Of a DNA stretch of 64,000 bases, positions 16,899-25,661 are shown piece by piece. Source of the DNA: Flavobacterium sp. SUN052 (GTDB taxonomy: Bacteria > Bacteroidota > Bacteroidia > Flavobacteriales > Flavobacteriaceae); contig NZ_JAPQNS010000006.1 of the NCBI RefSeq assembly GCF_028867935.1, positions 310,001 through 374,000 on the forward strand. Reading direction: 5' to 3'. The notes under the pieces were generated by a model. It did no database searches. It was not told the origin of the DNA and saw only the letters and a list, made by a program, of their open reading frames with translations. Position 1 is the stretch's first letter, and every line of letters begins with the position of its first letter. The position numbers and the translations under genes were made by a program.

Positions 16899-18137
16899 TT
16901 ACGCGGCTTTTCGGTAATACATGGTTGAGCAGTTTTCTTTTCGCAATACCTGCCGGGCCATGGCTTGAATTGCCTCGGGCGTGGCGGCCTGAATTTTAGC
17001 CGTTTCCTGGTTTACCAGATCTGCATCACCCGCGTTAGCCGCGAAAGCGAGGTTCATCGCCCGATTCAGCAGTTCAACTTCTGAAAAGGCAAGGGTAGCT
17101 TCTGCCTGATTTTTCACTTTGGCTAATTCCTCTTCTGATACGGGCTGGTCAATCATTTCCTGCATAGCTACCTGCACAGCGGCATCGGCGTCTTCGAGCG
17201 TAATGCCCTCGTTCAACGTTCCCTGAACAATCAAAAGGCCGGGGTCGAGCGATGCTGTGATATAGACCGAGAGGTTGTTGAACATCGGGTTGTCACGCAC
17301 CAGTTTTTGGTACAAGCGCGACGATTTACTCCGGCCCAGCATATCGCTCATGAGGTCTGCCGTTTGGAAATCGGCATCGAAGCGACCCGGCATATGATAG
17401 GCTTTGTAAAGACCGTCGAGGGGTACGTTGGCCGAGATCTCTAAATGCCGGGCTTCTGTCTGGACGGGCTCTTTAGGCAAATTACGCACATATGGTTTTC
17501 CTGCCGGGATGGGAGCAAACCATTTGTCGCACAGTTGCTTGACCTGTTCTACTGTTACGCTGCCCGCAACGACCAGAATAGCGTTATTGGGCAGGTAATA
17601 TTGAAAGAAAAACTGCTTGACATCGTCCAGCGTAGCATTTTCGATGTGGCTAATATCCTTACCAATAGTAGCCCATCGGTAGGGGTGTTGCTGATAAGCC
17701 AGGGGGCGAAGTTTCAGCCACGCATCGCCGTACGGTTGGTTTAAGTAACGCTGATTGAACTCCTCGATAACCACTTTCTGTTGCACTTCGAGTACCTGTG
17801 GATCAAACGACAAGCTCAGCATCCGATCCGATTCGAGCCAGAACGCCGTTTCGATATTGGCAGCGGGAAGCGTAATGTAATAATTAGTGATGTCGGGGCT
17901 GGTGAAGGCGTTATTTTCGCCCCCTACGCGTTGTAAAGGCTCATCGTAGCTTGGAATATGTTTGGAGCCACCGAACATCAGGTGTTCAAACAAGTGTGCA
18001 AAGCCCGTTCGGTCGGGATCTTCGTCGCGCGAGCCAACATTATACAGTATATTGACAGCCGCAATGGGCGTACTGGCATCCTCCTGGACGTAAACCTGGA
18101 GACCGTTATCCAACGTAAAGTGTTCGTAATGAATCAT
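16899..18137 (-). CDS. M16 family zinc metallopeptidase (pitrilysin-like)
   Basis: 412 residues, the size of one M16B subunit. The inverted zinc motif HLFEHLMF (HxxEH, about residues 47-51) is intact, with the distal glutamate in VVIEEFNQRYLNQPYGD. The second half (FSEVELLNRAMNLAFAA) forms the M16_C domain. No signal peptide, so cytoplasmic or processed otherwise. Members degrade peptides or process precursors, often as dimers. First gene of the minus-strand run to ispF; a -7 box lies at 18166-18173. Confidence 0.92.
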   Translation of the reverse strand: MIHYEHFTLDNGLQVYVQEDASTPIAAVNILYNVGSRDEDPDRTGFAHLFEHLMFGGSKHIPSYDEPLQRVGGENNAFTSPDITNYYITLPAANIETAFWLESDRMLSLSFDPQVLEVQQKVVIEEFNQRYLNQPYGDAWLKLRPLAYQQHPYRWATIGKDISHIENATLDDVKQFFFQYYLPNNAILVVAGSVTVEQVKQLCDKWFAPIPAGKPYVRNLPKEPVQTEARHLEISANVPLDGLYKAYHMPGRFDADFQTADLMSDMLGRSKSSRLYQKLVRDNPMFNNLSVYITASLDPGLLIVQGTLNEGITLEDADAAVQVAMQEMIDQPVSEEELAKVKNQAEATLAFSEVELLNRAMNLAFAANAGDADLVNQETAKIQAATPEAIQAMARQVLRKENCSTMYYRKAA

Positions 18138-18165
18138 GCGAAAAGTCGGCTATGGGCCGGTATCA

Positions 18166-18173
18166 CAAAAATA
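18166..18173 (-). promoter_or_regulatory. -7 box TATTTTTG for the M16-MNT-HEPN-ispF unit
   Basis: On the minus strand TATTTTTG fits TAnnTTTG and lies 28 bases before the M16 start codon at 18137. A good -33 element is not visible. Confidence 0.4.
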
Positions 18174-18223
18174 CGACTCACCCCCGTTGAAACCTAAACA
18201 CACTCCTTTGCCCGCCACGCACT

Positions 18224-19336
18224 ATGTCTAAATACGTCTTACTGGTTTTATGTGTGTTGGCGGTTTCGGCAAGCCCCGGTCGCGCTCAGGTGCTGACTGA
18301 TCCGGTGCTGCAACAAACCATATTGAAGGCTCTGGATAATATATACGGAGAGGATTTTGCGGAAGCCGACGACAACATCCGTCAGTTGCGGACCCGGTAT
18401 CCGCAACACCCCGCCGGACCCATGCTCCGCGCCATTCAGTTATACTGGCAGTATATTCCCCTCAGTCAGAATCGCACGGCTCCCAATCAGTACGTTCAGG
18501 CTTGTGAACAAACACTCGCCCTGGCCAAAAAGCGACTTGAAAAAGATGAGAACGATCCTGAGGGAGTGTTTTTCGCCCTCACAGCCCACTCCTATATGGC
18601 CCTGAAGCACCACAACGAGGATGAGTTGATGAAAGCGGTAAACGAAGCCCGACAGGCCTATAGCTATATGAAACAGGGTTTTGACCTGACTGCATCAAAC
18701 CCAGAATTTTACTTCACAACGGGTTTGTACAATTATTACGTAGAGCGGTATCCGATGGATAACCCGGTGGTGAAACCTATGATGTGGTTTTTCAGAAGTG
18801 GTAACATGCCCTTGGGGCTTCGCCAACTGGAAATAGCAGCCCGGCGGGCTACTTTTACCCGCCACGAAGCCGCGTATTATTTGGCGAGTATTTATCTACA
18901 GCATGAAAATGCACCCGGCCGGGCAGCAGTATGGCTCAAAACATTGTCGGAGCGGTTTCCGAATAATCCGGTGTTTCTGATGCGCTACATCGAAAGCTTG
19001 TTGTTGAGTAGCCGCTACGACGAAGCGCAACGGCTTTTGCCCCGATTAAAAGCCATGCCCCGCCCTTTTCTGAACGTACCCAGCCGGTTTTTTGATGGGT
19101 TGCTAGCCGAGAAAGACGCAAAAAATGACACCGAAGCAGCTGCCCAGTATCAGGCTACCATTCGAGAGAAATACATGGTTCCGTACACCAAAGAATACCA
19201 TGCCATGGCCTACGCGGGCCTTGCCCGAATTGCCGCCCGTTCTAACAACCATTCGCTGGCTAAAGCGTATTATCAGAAGGCGTCGAATCTGGCTGAATAC
19301 AAGTCGGTTCAGACGGAAGTGAAACTGTTTAAATAG
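18224..19336 (+). CDS. Secreted TPR-like helical protein of unknown function
   Basis: 370 residues with a signal peptide (MSKYVLLVLCVLAVSASPGRAQ). The mature protein is almost all amphipathic helices of TPR type: ALDNIYGEDFAEADDNIRQL near the N terminus, PEFYFTTGLYNYYVERYP in the middle, AAYYLASIYLQHENAPGRAA and HAMAYAGLARIAARSNNHS at the end. Probably a periplasmic scaffold. No enzymatic motif. Divergent from the M16 gene with 86 bases between starts. Confidence 0.7.
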   Translation: MSKYVLLVLCVLAVSASPGRAQVLTDPVLQQTILKALDNIYGEDFAEADDNIRQLRTRYPQHPAGPMLRAIQLYWQYIPLSQNRTAPNQYVQACEQTLALAKKRLEKDENDPEGVFFALTAHSYMALKHHNEDELMKAVNEARQAYSYMKQGFDLTASNPEFYFTTGLYNYYVERYPMDNPVVKPMMWFFRSGNMPLGLRQLEIAARRATFTRHEAAYYLASIYLQHENAPGRAAVWLKTLSERFPNNPVFLMRYIESLLLSSRYDEAQRLLPRLKAMPRPFLNVPSRFFDGLLAEKDAKNDTEAAAQYQATIREKYMVPYTKEYHAMAYAGLARIAARSNNHSLAKAYYQKASNLAEYKSVQTEVKLFK

Positions 19337-19376
19337 TCGTCTGCTTGATTCTGCGTTCGCCAAGATCAACTCTTGT

Positions 19377-19460
19377 CCACGGTCTGTGTCCCCACAGACC
19401 GCACATCCGATAGGCAAATCTGGCTGACGCACGAGCGGTCTGTGAGGACACAGACCGTGG
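19377..19460. repeat. 26-bp inverted repeat between convergent genes
   Basis: Arms 19377-19402 and 19435-19460 match at 25 of 26 positions with a 32-base spacer. Each arm is itself palindromic (GGTCTGTG...CACAGACC), so two small hairpins or one long cruciform can form. Located between the TPR gene (+) and PqaA-like gene (-), it would act as a bidirectional terminator; the self-palindromic form suggests a REP-type dispersed element. Confidence 0.85.
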
Positions 19461-19482
19461 GAAGGAAACAATTCTAATCCCC

Positions 19483-20856
19483 TTACTTCAGAAAAATCTC
19501 GTCGTTATCGGTCACGAACATTCGGGTGCTTTCGGTGTAGGTGCCGCCCGTGGGGGCTTTATATTTTAGATCGACGTAAAAAGCCCGGAAACCCGAGGTT
19601 GGATAGGTATCGCTGACGGAGAATGTCGCTTTATTTTTGATTCCTAACGATTTGCCAGTCCATTTTTCGTCCTGAAAAATCATGTCGGTGGAGTTCGCCG
19701 ACCAGATTGTAACATCCTCCAGTTTATCCGGCGTTGCTTTTAAGGTAAGATTTACTCCCGTTTTAGTGGTCGATACACTCCACTCGCAAATTGGGTACGC
19801 TTGTTTAGTCAACGTAGTAGCGAAAAAGGCATTCAAGGCCCCTAAAGCCTGTCGTTTATCGCCCAGATCGTGCCCAACATTGGGAACATAATGGATGTGA
19901 TTATCGCCCGGAATCTGCCCGATGTAATGCTTCACGGCATCGACGGTCCAGTATTCGTCGTTGGTGCCCATAACCAGCATTTTGGGCATGGTCAACTTTT
20001 TACGGTAGGAGTAAGGGTCAATCATTTGGTTGATGGCCTGCCCTTCTTTACTGTGAACTGTTTGCGGAATGCCAATCTTGACATAGTCTTCAATCTGCTC
20101 GCTGTATTTGTTCCAAACCTTCATCTGATAATCCAGGTTGACCGGCATGTTCAGAATATCAATAACCATGGGAGCAATGGCCACCACCCGCTTGTCGCTC
20201 GCTCCCGTCAGCCAGGAGGTCCAGCCGCGCTTTGATGCGCCCGACACGACAAAGCGGTTTATATCTTTCTGCAAGTTTTGTTTAGCCAGCACCTGCACAG
20301 CGTCCATTGCCCGAACGGCGCTTTTCACCATCGGGAAAAGTAGCGGCCACGAATAGTCACCATCTTCCTTAAACTGCTTCAACGTGTAGGTAATCAGGGC
20401 ATCTTCGGTCAGATCGCCATACAGCGGTTGGTTGGGCGTTTGCCGCAGCACGGCCACGATGGCTTTGTTGTTGGTGGCCAGCACACTCATGGCTCGGTTG
20501 AAACCATCTTCACGCCCATTCCAGCGAGGTTCGCCTTCTTTGAGTGACCCGCCGGTAATAAAGAGCAACGCACCGTCTTGACTGATTTCTTTTGGCACCA
20601 ACACCGTCAATTGGTGTTTCCAGGTGTGCTCACGCCATTTCTGCGATGTCAGTAATACCTCGTAAGCCGTAATATCTCCGTAGCCATACGTATCTTTTAC
20701 CTCCCACTTGAACGACTGATCACCGTTTGTCAGGTAGCTTTCCAGTGCCGTGGCTGGCGTGATTTTTTCGGCTGGTATCGAACGAACAAAGGTAAATAGC
20801 ACGCTTGCACCGGTAAGAATAACTAGTGTGAGCGTTTTCATAGAGAAGGCTTTCAT
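19483..20856 (-). CDS. PhoPQ-activated pathogenicity-related (PqaA) family protein
   Basis: 457 residues; an in-frame ATG five codons in (20841) is an equally good start for the signal peptide. Matches the PqaA family throughout: LESYLTNGDQSFKWEVKDTY, LFITGGSLKEGEPRW, RFVVSGASKRGWTSWLTGAS (GASKRG, nucleophile-elbow position), and HYVPNVGHDLGDKRQ (catalytic histidine position). An alpha/beta-hydrolase fold secreted protein; substrate unknown. Divergent from the BNR gene with only 21 bases between starts, so their promoters must overlap or lie inside each other's coding sequence. Confidence 0.85.
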   Translation of the reverse strand: MKAFSMKTLTLVILTGASVLFTFVRSIPAEKITPATALESYLTNGDQSFKWEVKDTYGYGDITAYEVLLTSQKWREHTWKHQLTVLVPKEISQDGALLFITGGSLKEGEPRWNGREDGFNRAMSVLATNNKAIVAVLRQTPNQPLYGDLTEDALITYTLKQFKEDGDYSWPLLFPMVKSAVRAMDAVQVLAKQNLQKDINRFVVSGASKRGWTSWLTGASDKRVVAIAPMVIDILNMPVNLDYQMKVWNKYSEQIEDYVKIGIPQTVHSKEGQAINQMIDPYSYRKKLTMPKMLVMGTNDEYWTVDAVKHYIGQIPGDNHIHYVPNVGHDLGDKRQALGALNAFFATTLTKQAYPICEWSVSTTKTGVNLTLKATPDKLEDVTIWSANSTDMIFQDEKWTGKSLGIKNKATFSVSDTYPTSGFRAFYVDLKYKAPTGGTYTESTRMFVTDNDEIFLK

Positions 20857-20877
20857 TGGCTGATTGGAGGAAAAACT

Positions 20878-22080
20878 ATGATGAATGCAATACTACTGAA
20901 AAAGGTTGGCTATCTACTTTTACTGTTCTTGGGGGTGAATGGACTCGGGTTTGCTCAAAATTCGGCTGTTGTCCGGGAAATGCTCATTTTTCCGGCTCAG
21001 GAGAAACACGTGCACGGAAGTAGCCTTGTCTGTTTGCCTACGGGTGATTTTCTGGTAGTGTGGTTTCAAGGTAGTGGCGAACGCACGGCTGACGACGTCA
21101 AAATCATGGGTGCTCGCTTAAGCAAAGGCGATAAAACCTGGAGCGAACCCTTTGAAATGGCTGATACCCCCAACCTACCCGACTGTAATCCGGTGCTGTT
21201 TCTGAATAAAGCCGGAAAATTGTTTCTGGTCTGGATTGCTGTACAGGCCAACCAGTGGGAATACTCCATTCTTCGCTATAAAACGGCTACTGATTACGGC
21301 AAAAATGGACCACCCGTATGGAGCTGGCAAGACAATATATTGCTCAAACCCGACGATCGATTCGCGCAGGAAGTAGCCAGCAAATTCAAAGAATTACCCC
21401 ATAATCCAGCTGGCTGGGGTGGCTACGCGCCCAAATACGACAACATGATTATCGACGCCAGCCGCGATGCCGGAAAGCGATCTATTGGCTGGATGACGCG
21501 CATAAAACCACTACTGTTGGACAATAACCGAATTCTGCTTCCTCTTTATTCCGACGGGTATAATTTCTCACTCATGGCCATTTCAGACGATGATGGAGCC
21601 ACCTGGCGGCCTAGCCAGCCCATTGTGGGCAGAGGCCCCATTCAACCAGCCCTGGCCCGGCGGAAAGATGGCGTGATTGTAGCCCTCATGCGCGACAGTG
21701 GCGACGAACCCACCCGTGTACACTTCAGCGAATCTAAGGACCAGGGAGAGACTTGGTCGGCTACAACAAAAACCGAAATTCCCAACACCGCCAGTGTGGA
21801 GTTGCTAACCCTACACGATGGGCGATGGGCATTTCTGGGTAATGATGTAGACGATGGGCGCTATCGACTGAGTTTATATTTGTCAGATGATGAGGGGAAA
21901 ACGTGGTCTTCGAAGACCCGCATCGAAGATTACCCACCAGGGAAAGGCAGCTACTCATACCCATCTCTTAGTCAAACGCCTGATGGCCTGCTGCACCTGA
22001 CGTATTCACACCATGCCGGTGGCGAAAAGGGCAAGTCGATCAAATACGTGGTGATTGACCCACGGCGTATTGCGAAATAA
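20878..22080 (+). CDS. BNR-repeat sialidase-like secreted protein
   Basis: 400 residues with a signal peptide ending near GFAQ. Three Asp-box motifs are visible: SDDDGATWRPS, SKDQGETWSAT and SDDEGKTWSSK, and the family's N-terminal HGSSLVCLPTGDFLVVWFQG and PDCNPVLF. This is the BNR_2 six-bladed propeller of sialidases and related glycan hydrolases or lyases. The arginine triad of true sialidases cannot be confirmed by eye, so exo-sialidase activity is not certain. The next gene starts 56 bases later and may share its transcript. Confidence 0.8.
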   Translation: MMNAILLKKVGYLLLLFLGVNGLGFAQNSAVVREMLIFPAQEKHVHGSSLVCLPTGDFLVVWFQGSGERTADDVKIMGARLSKGDKTWSEPFEMADTPNLPDCNPVLFLNKAGKLFLVWIAVQANQWEYSILRYKTATDYGKNGPPVWSWQDNILLKPDDRFAQEVASKFKELPHNPAGWGGYAPKYDNMIIDASRDAGKRSIGWMTRIKPLLLDNNRILLPLYSDGYNFSLMAISDDDGATWRPSQPIVGRGPIQPALARRKDGVIVALMRDSGDEPTRVHFSESKDQGETWSATTKTEIPNTASVELLTLHDGRWAFLGNDVDDGRYRLSLYLSDDEGKTWSSKTRIEDYPPGKGSYSYPSLSQTPDGLLHLTYSHHAGGEKGKSIKYVVIDPRRIAK

Positions 22081-22136
22081 AACTCGCCTGTTCGTCTACC
22101 CAACCCGTACCTTTAAACAGCTTTTTTCTCTTGCTT

Positions 22137-24380
22137 ATGCAATTCAGTTGTACCTCGTTATCGTTTCGTTTGCTTACATTTTTCTGGTTAGGAAAATTGC
22201 CTTTACTGGCGCAGGCTCCCGTGTCCTATCAGGATAAACCTTACCAGCAGGATTACAGTATCAAATATTATCTCGATAAACCATCGGCTAATCTCATCGG
22301 TGTGGCCTGCGACCGCAATGGGGTCACACAAGTGCTTTCATCCGAAGGATTGCTTCAACCTGTCAACGGTCAGTTTTTGCATCCGGGCCGCTTACAGCCT
22401 GATCAATCGCATCGGCCCATGAAGTCAATGAAGCTACAGGGTATCGGAATACAGAATCAACAACTGGTTTACCTGACCCAACAGGCAGTATTGAGTAACG
22501 CCTGGGCCGGGAAACTGTATGCCGAACACCAGCTTCCACAAGCCCGATTTTTTGCCGGAACACCTGCACTCTCCTTTCTTGTTTCTGACGGGAAGTCACT
22601 GCACTTTCTTCAGGATTCTAAACTGGCGTGGAAGGGGGTGCTACCTGCCGACGAGGTGATCAGCATTCGGTTTCGACCGGAGACCAACCTGTTTTGGGTA
22701 CTCGGAAAAACGTCGTTATACACATTTTCGAGCACTGATTTTACGCTGACGAAAGTTTTTGATGGCATCGGATTTACAGCTTTCACTCTGACCAATTCCG
22801 GTAAACAGATAGTTATCGGAACCACCGACGGATACATTGAATTGGATGTTATCAGCAAAAAACAAATCGGTGCCATTCACCGAAAACTTCCCTGGACAGA
22901 CATTACGTCGGTAGCGGATATTGCGGGGCGGGTATGGTTTGGGACAACTCAAGGGGCTTTCGCCCGCCGATCCGACGGCCAGTTTGATTATTACTATGGC
23001 GAGCGATGGCTTCCCGGCAACGAAGTAGTCGATATTACCGAAGGCCCTAAAAACTCCGTTCTCATTCTGACGACGACAGGCCTGAGCGAAATCTGTTTCA
23101 AGTCGATGACGCTTTACGACAAGGCCCTTTTTTACGAAGATCAGGTTCGTCAACGCCACATTCGAAATGGATTTAATGCCTCCCTGGATGGCCTGACACA
23201 GGGCGATGTAGCGACGGGTTACCTGGCCGACTCCGACAACGATGGCCTGTGGACGTCCATGTATCTGGCCGGTGAGGTTTTCCGCTACGTCGTTACGAAA
23301 GATAGAGACGCCCTGCAAAACTGCCGTGAATCGCTGGATGCCATGGAACGACTATATACCATCAATCCAGTATCGGGGTTTCCGGCACGGTCTTTCGAAC
23401 GCGCGGGTAATATTGCACAACTGGCCGATCCTGACCGCTGGCAGCATTCGCCCCAATCCGGCTGGGACTGGAAATCGACAACCAGCAGCGACGAAGTTAT
23501 CGGGCACATTTTCGCTTTCGGTGTGATGGCCGAACTGATGGATGATAAAGAGCTGAAAAGCCGGTCTATTATGCTCATCGACACGGTGATGAGTCACATT
23601 CTTTCGCACGATCTATACCTGATTGATTTCGACGGAAAGCCAACAACGTGGGGCAAATGGAACCCCGCCTACGTGAATAATTTTCCGGTGAACGTGGGCG
23701 ATCGTAAGCTCAACTCATCGAATATTATTGCCATGTTGCAAACAGCGTATAGGTTCACCAAAAAAGGGAAATATAAAGCGAAAGCGCTCGAATTGATGCA
23801 GAAATACGGGTATTTGGAAAACCTGACGCGGCCCATGTCGGCGTTGGGGCAAGCCCCCGACAATGCCGACGAGCACAGCAAAAAAATGTCAGACGCCTGG
23901 AATCACTCCGACGATGAGATGTACTTTCTGGGGTATTGGGGGCTATACCGCTATGCGTTCGATGATGCTTTAAAAGCCAAATACAGACGGGCGATTATTG
24001 ACCATTGGGAGATTGAGCGTCCCGAAAAAGACGGTGCCTGGAACATTCTTACCACCATAACTGGCAAAACAGATGTTGACCTCCCTGAGGCCGTCTGGTT
24101 CTTACGGGAACATCCGCTGGACCTGATCGATTGGGAAACCAAAAATAGCCACCGGAAAGACATCGAAACGCTTGCCCCTAACTTCCGGCAGCAGACTACT
24201 AAAGAGGTGTTACCGCCCGACGAGCGACCTATTCAACGACACAATGGCAATACGTTTTTGCTCGATAGCAAACAGGGCAATGGGTTATCGGAGTACAGCG
24301 CGGGCGACATATGGCTCTTGCCCTACTGGTTAGGAAGGTATATGGGGGTAATTAGCGCGCCGAGAACTAACCGATATTAG
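22137..24380 (+). CDS. Large secreted protein: N-terminal beta-propeller, C-terminal helical-barrel-like domain
   Basis: 747 residues from ATG 22137 (a TTG two codons earlier is less likely), with a signal peptide to about residue 28. Residues about 30-330 are beta-rich with propeller-like repeats (LIGVACDRNGVTQVLSSEG, QIVIGTTDGYIEL, ITSVADIAGRVWFGTTQGAF). Residues about 350-720 are helical and aromatic-rich (GYLADSDNDGLWTSMYLAGE, SGWDWKSTTSSDEVIGHIFA, WNHSDDEMYFLGYWGLYRYA), suggesting an (alpha/alpha)6 barrel as in glycan-active enzymes. The conserved acidic DSDND could be catalytic or metal binding. I do not recognise a named family; a glycan-related role is inferred from fold and the BNR neighbour. 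Confidence 0.6.
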   Translation: MQFSCTSLSFRLLTFFWLGKLPLLAQAPVSYQDKPYQQDYSIKYYLDKPSANLIGVACDRNGVTQVLSSEGLLQPVNGQFLHPGRLQPDQSHRPMKSMKLQGIGIQNQQLVYLTQQAVLSNAWAGKLYAEHQLPQARFFAGTPALSFLVSDGKSLHFLQDSKLAWKGVLPADEVISIRFRPETNLFWVLGKTSLYTFSSTDFTLTKVFDGIGFTAFTLTNSGKQIVIGTTDGYIELDVISKKQIGAIHRKLPWTDITSVADIAGRVWFGTTQGAFARRSDGQFDYYYGERWLPGNEVVDITEGPKNSVLILTTTGLSEICFKSMTLYDKALFYEDQVRQRHIRNGFNASLDGLTQGDVATGYLADSDNDGLWTSMYLAGEVFRYVVTKDRDALQNCRESLDAMERLYTINPVSGFPARSFERAGNIAQLADPDRWQHSPQSGWDWKSTTSSDEVIGHIFAFGVMAELMDDKELKSRSIMLIDTVMSHILSHDLYLIDFDGKPTTWGKWNPAYVNNFPVNVGDRKLNSSNIIAMLQTAYRFTKKGKYKAKALELMQKYGYLENLTRPMSALGQAPDNADEHSKKMSDAWNHSDDEMYFLGYWGLYRYAFDDALKAKYRRAIIDHWEIERPEKDGAWNILTTITGKTDVDLPEAVWFLREHPLDLIDWETKNSHRKDIETLAPNFRQQTTKEVLPPDERPIQRHNGNTFLLDSKQGNGLSEYSAGDIWLLPYWLGRYMGVISAPRTNRY

Positions 24381-24431
24381 GCGCGTTAACCATTATAGAT
24401 CAACGCAAATTTTGAGAATTTAGGCTAGAGG

Positions 24432-24530
24432 TTGCTGGCGCATAGGCCTTCGACTCCGCTCAGGCTGACTGGAAACGCTCAAGATGGCTGGAGTCAGCCT
24501 GAGCGGAGTCGAAGGCCTGTGCGCCAGCAA
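24432..24530. repeat. 39-bp inverted repeat between convergent genes
   Basis: Arms 24432-24470 and 24492-24530 pair at 38 of 39 positions around a 21-base loop. The arm contains GCCTTCGACTCCGCTCAGG. It sits between the propeller gene (+) and the Gfo/Idh/MocA gene (-), so it probably ends both transcripts; sequences of this kind are often dispersed in Bacteroidota chromosomes. Confidence 0.9.
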
Positions 24531-24554
24531 GTTCTAGAATTTGTCCTACATTTC

Positions 24555-25613
24555 TTACAACTTAACTACAGCTCCGGTGCGTTGCGATTCGTAGATCGCC
24601 TGGAATAACTGCACCACCCGGCGGCCATCTTCACCCGTAACGGCGGGCGCGCAACCTTCCCCAACGGCTTCGCAGAACTCGCGGAGTTGCTCGGCAAAGT
24701 AGTATGTCATATTGTCGACCGCCTGAAATTTGGCTGACTCTTCGGCAACCCAGCCCGCCAATAATGACTCCTCTCCCGGAACTGTCCAGAGATCATTCAC
24801 GGGTGGGTCCTGAATAGTCGACTGTCCTGCCACGAACATAGACCCGCCATCGGTTTGTACGCCTATTGATGCACCATTTTGCCCGTGTATATGCACTTTG
24901 CCGTATAGGCCCGGCTTTTGGGAGTTGCTCAAAATGATATTACCCAAACCCCCATTTTTGAACCGGACAATGGCTAGCGCCGTGTCGTCTACCTCGATAA
25001 AAGGGTGGTTGATGTTTTGCCAGACGCCAAACACCGATTCGGCCTCACCCATATACCAGAGTAATAAATCGAGCTGGTGCGGAGCCTGATTGACCATTAC
25101 GCCACCACCTTCGGCTTCCCAGGTGCCCCGCCAGGGATCGCTTTCGTAGTATTCTTTACTTCGCCAGCCCAGCAGTTGAGCCTCACCCAACGCCGGACGG
25201 CCAATTTTACCATCATCAATGGCCTGTTTAACCCGCGTGCTTGAATCATAGAACCGACGTTGGCTTACCGTACCCAAAAACTTATTGGAGCGCTTGGCTG
25301 CATCAATCATGGCGTCACAATCTTCCACCGACGAAGCCAATGGCTTTTCAACCAGTACGTGAGCACCAGCTTCGAGCGCAGCCACGGCAGGCTCCCGGTG
25401 CGCTGGGTGTGGTGTACAAACAACACAGACATCCACGTTTTCAGCGGCAACCATCTCGGCTACATCAGTGTAGGCTTTTATCTTGTATTGCTGGGCAAAA
25501 GCCTCAGCTTTAGCGCGGTCACGTCCGCAGACGGCTACCAGCGTACCCGATTGCTGGGCAGCCTGGGCATGTAAATGGCTCACTTTTCCGTAGCCAATAA
25601 GAGCGATGTTCAT
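24555..25613 (-). CDS. Gfo/Idh/MocA family dehydrogenase
   Basis: 352 residues from ATG 25613. Rossmann motif IALIGYGKVSHLHAQA at the N terminus; VCVVCTPHPAHREPAVAALE then HVLVEKPLAS, with the EKP lysine that orients the nicotinamide and substrate; the C-terminal sheet has GGGVMVNQAPHQLDLLLWYM with the conserved histidine pair. NAD(P)-dependent sugar or cyclitol oxidoreductase; substrate unknown. Divergent from the Rpn gene, whose start is 48 bases away. Confidence 0.88.
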   Translation of the reverse strand: MNIALIGYGKVSHLHAQAAQQSGTLVAVCGRDRAKAEAFAQQYKIKAYTDVAEMVAAENVDVCVVCTPHPAHREPAVAALEAGAHVLVEKPLASSVEDCDAMIDAAKRSNKFLGTVSQRRFYDSSTRVKQAIDDGKIGRPALGEAQLLGWRSKEYYESDPWRGTWEAEGGGVMVNQAPHQLDLLLWYMGEAESVFGVWQNINHPFIEVDDTALAIVRFKNGGLGNIILSNSQKPGLYGKVHIHGQNGASIGVQTDGGSMFVAGQSTIQDPPVNDLWTVPGEESLLAGWVAEESAKFQAVDNMTYYFAEQLREFCEAVGEGCAPAVTGEDGRRVVQLFQAIYESQRTGAVVKL

Positions 25614-25661
25614 ACCCAAATAAAGTACGATATTGCGTCCAACCTACCGTTCTCATTTTCT

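Noticed and set aside
22716..23318. Minus-strand 200-residue frame inside the propeller gene
   Set aside because: Antisense of a clear coding gene with signal peptide and aromatic-rich domain; no promoter.
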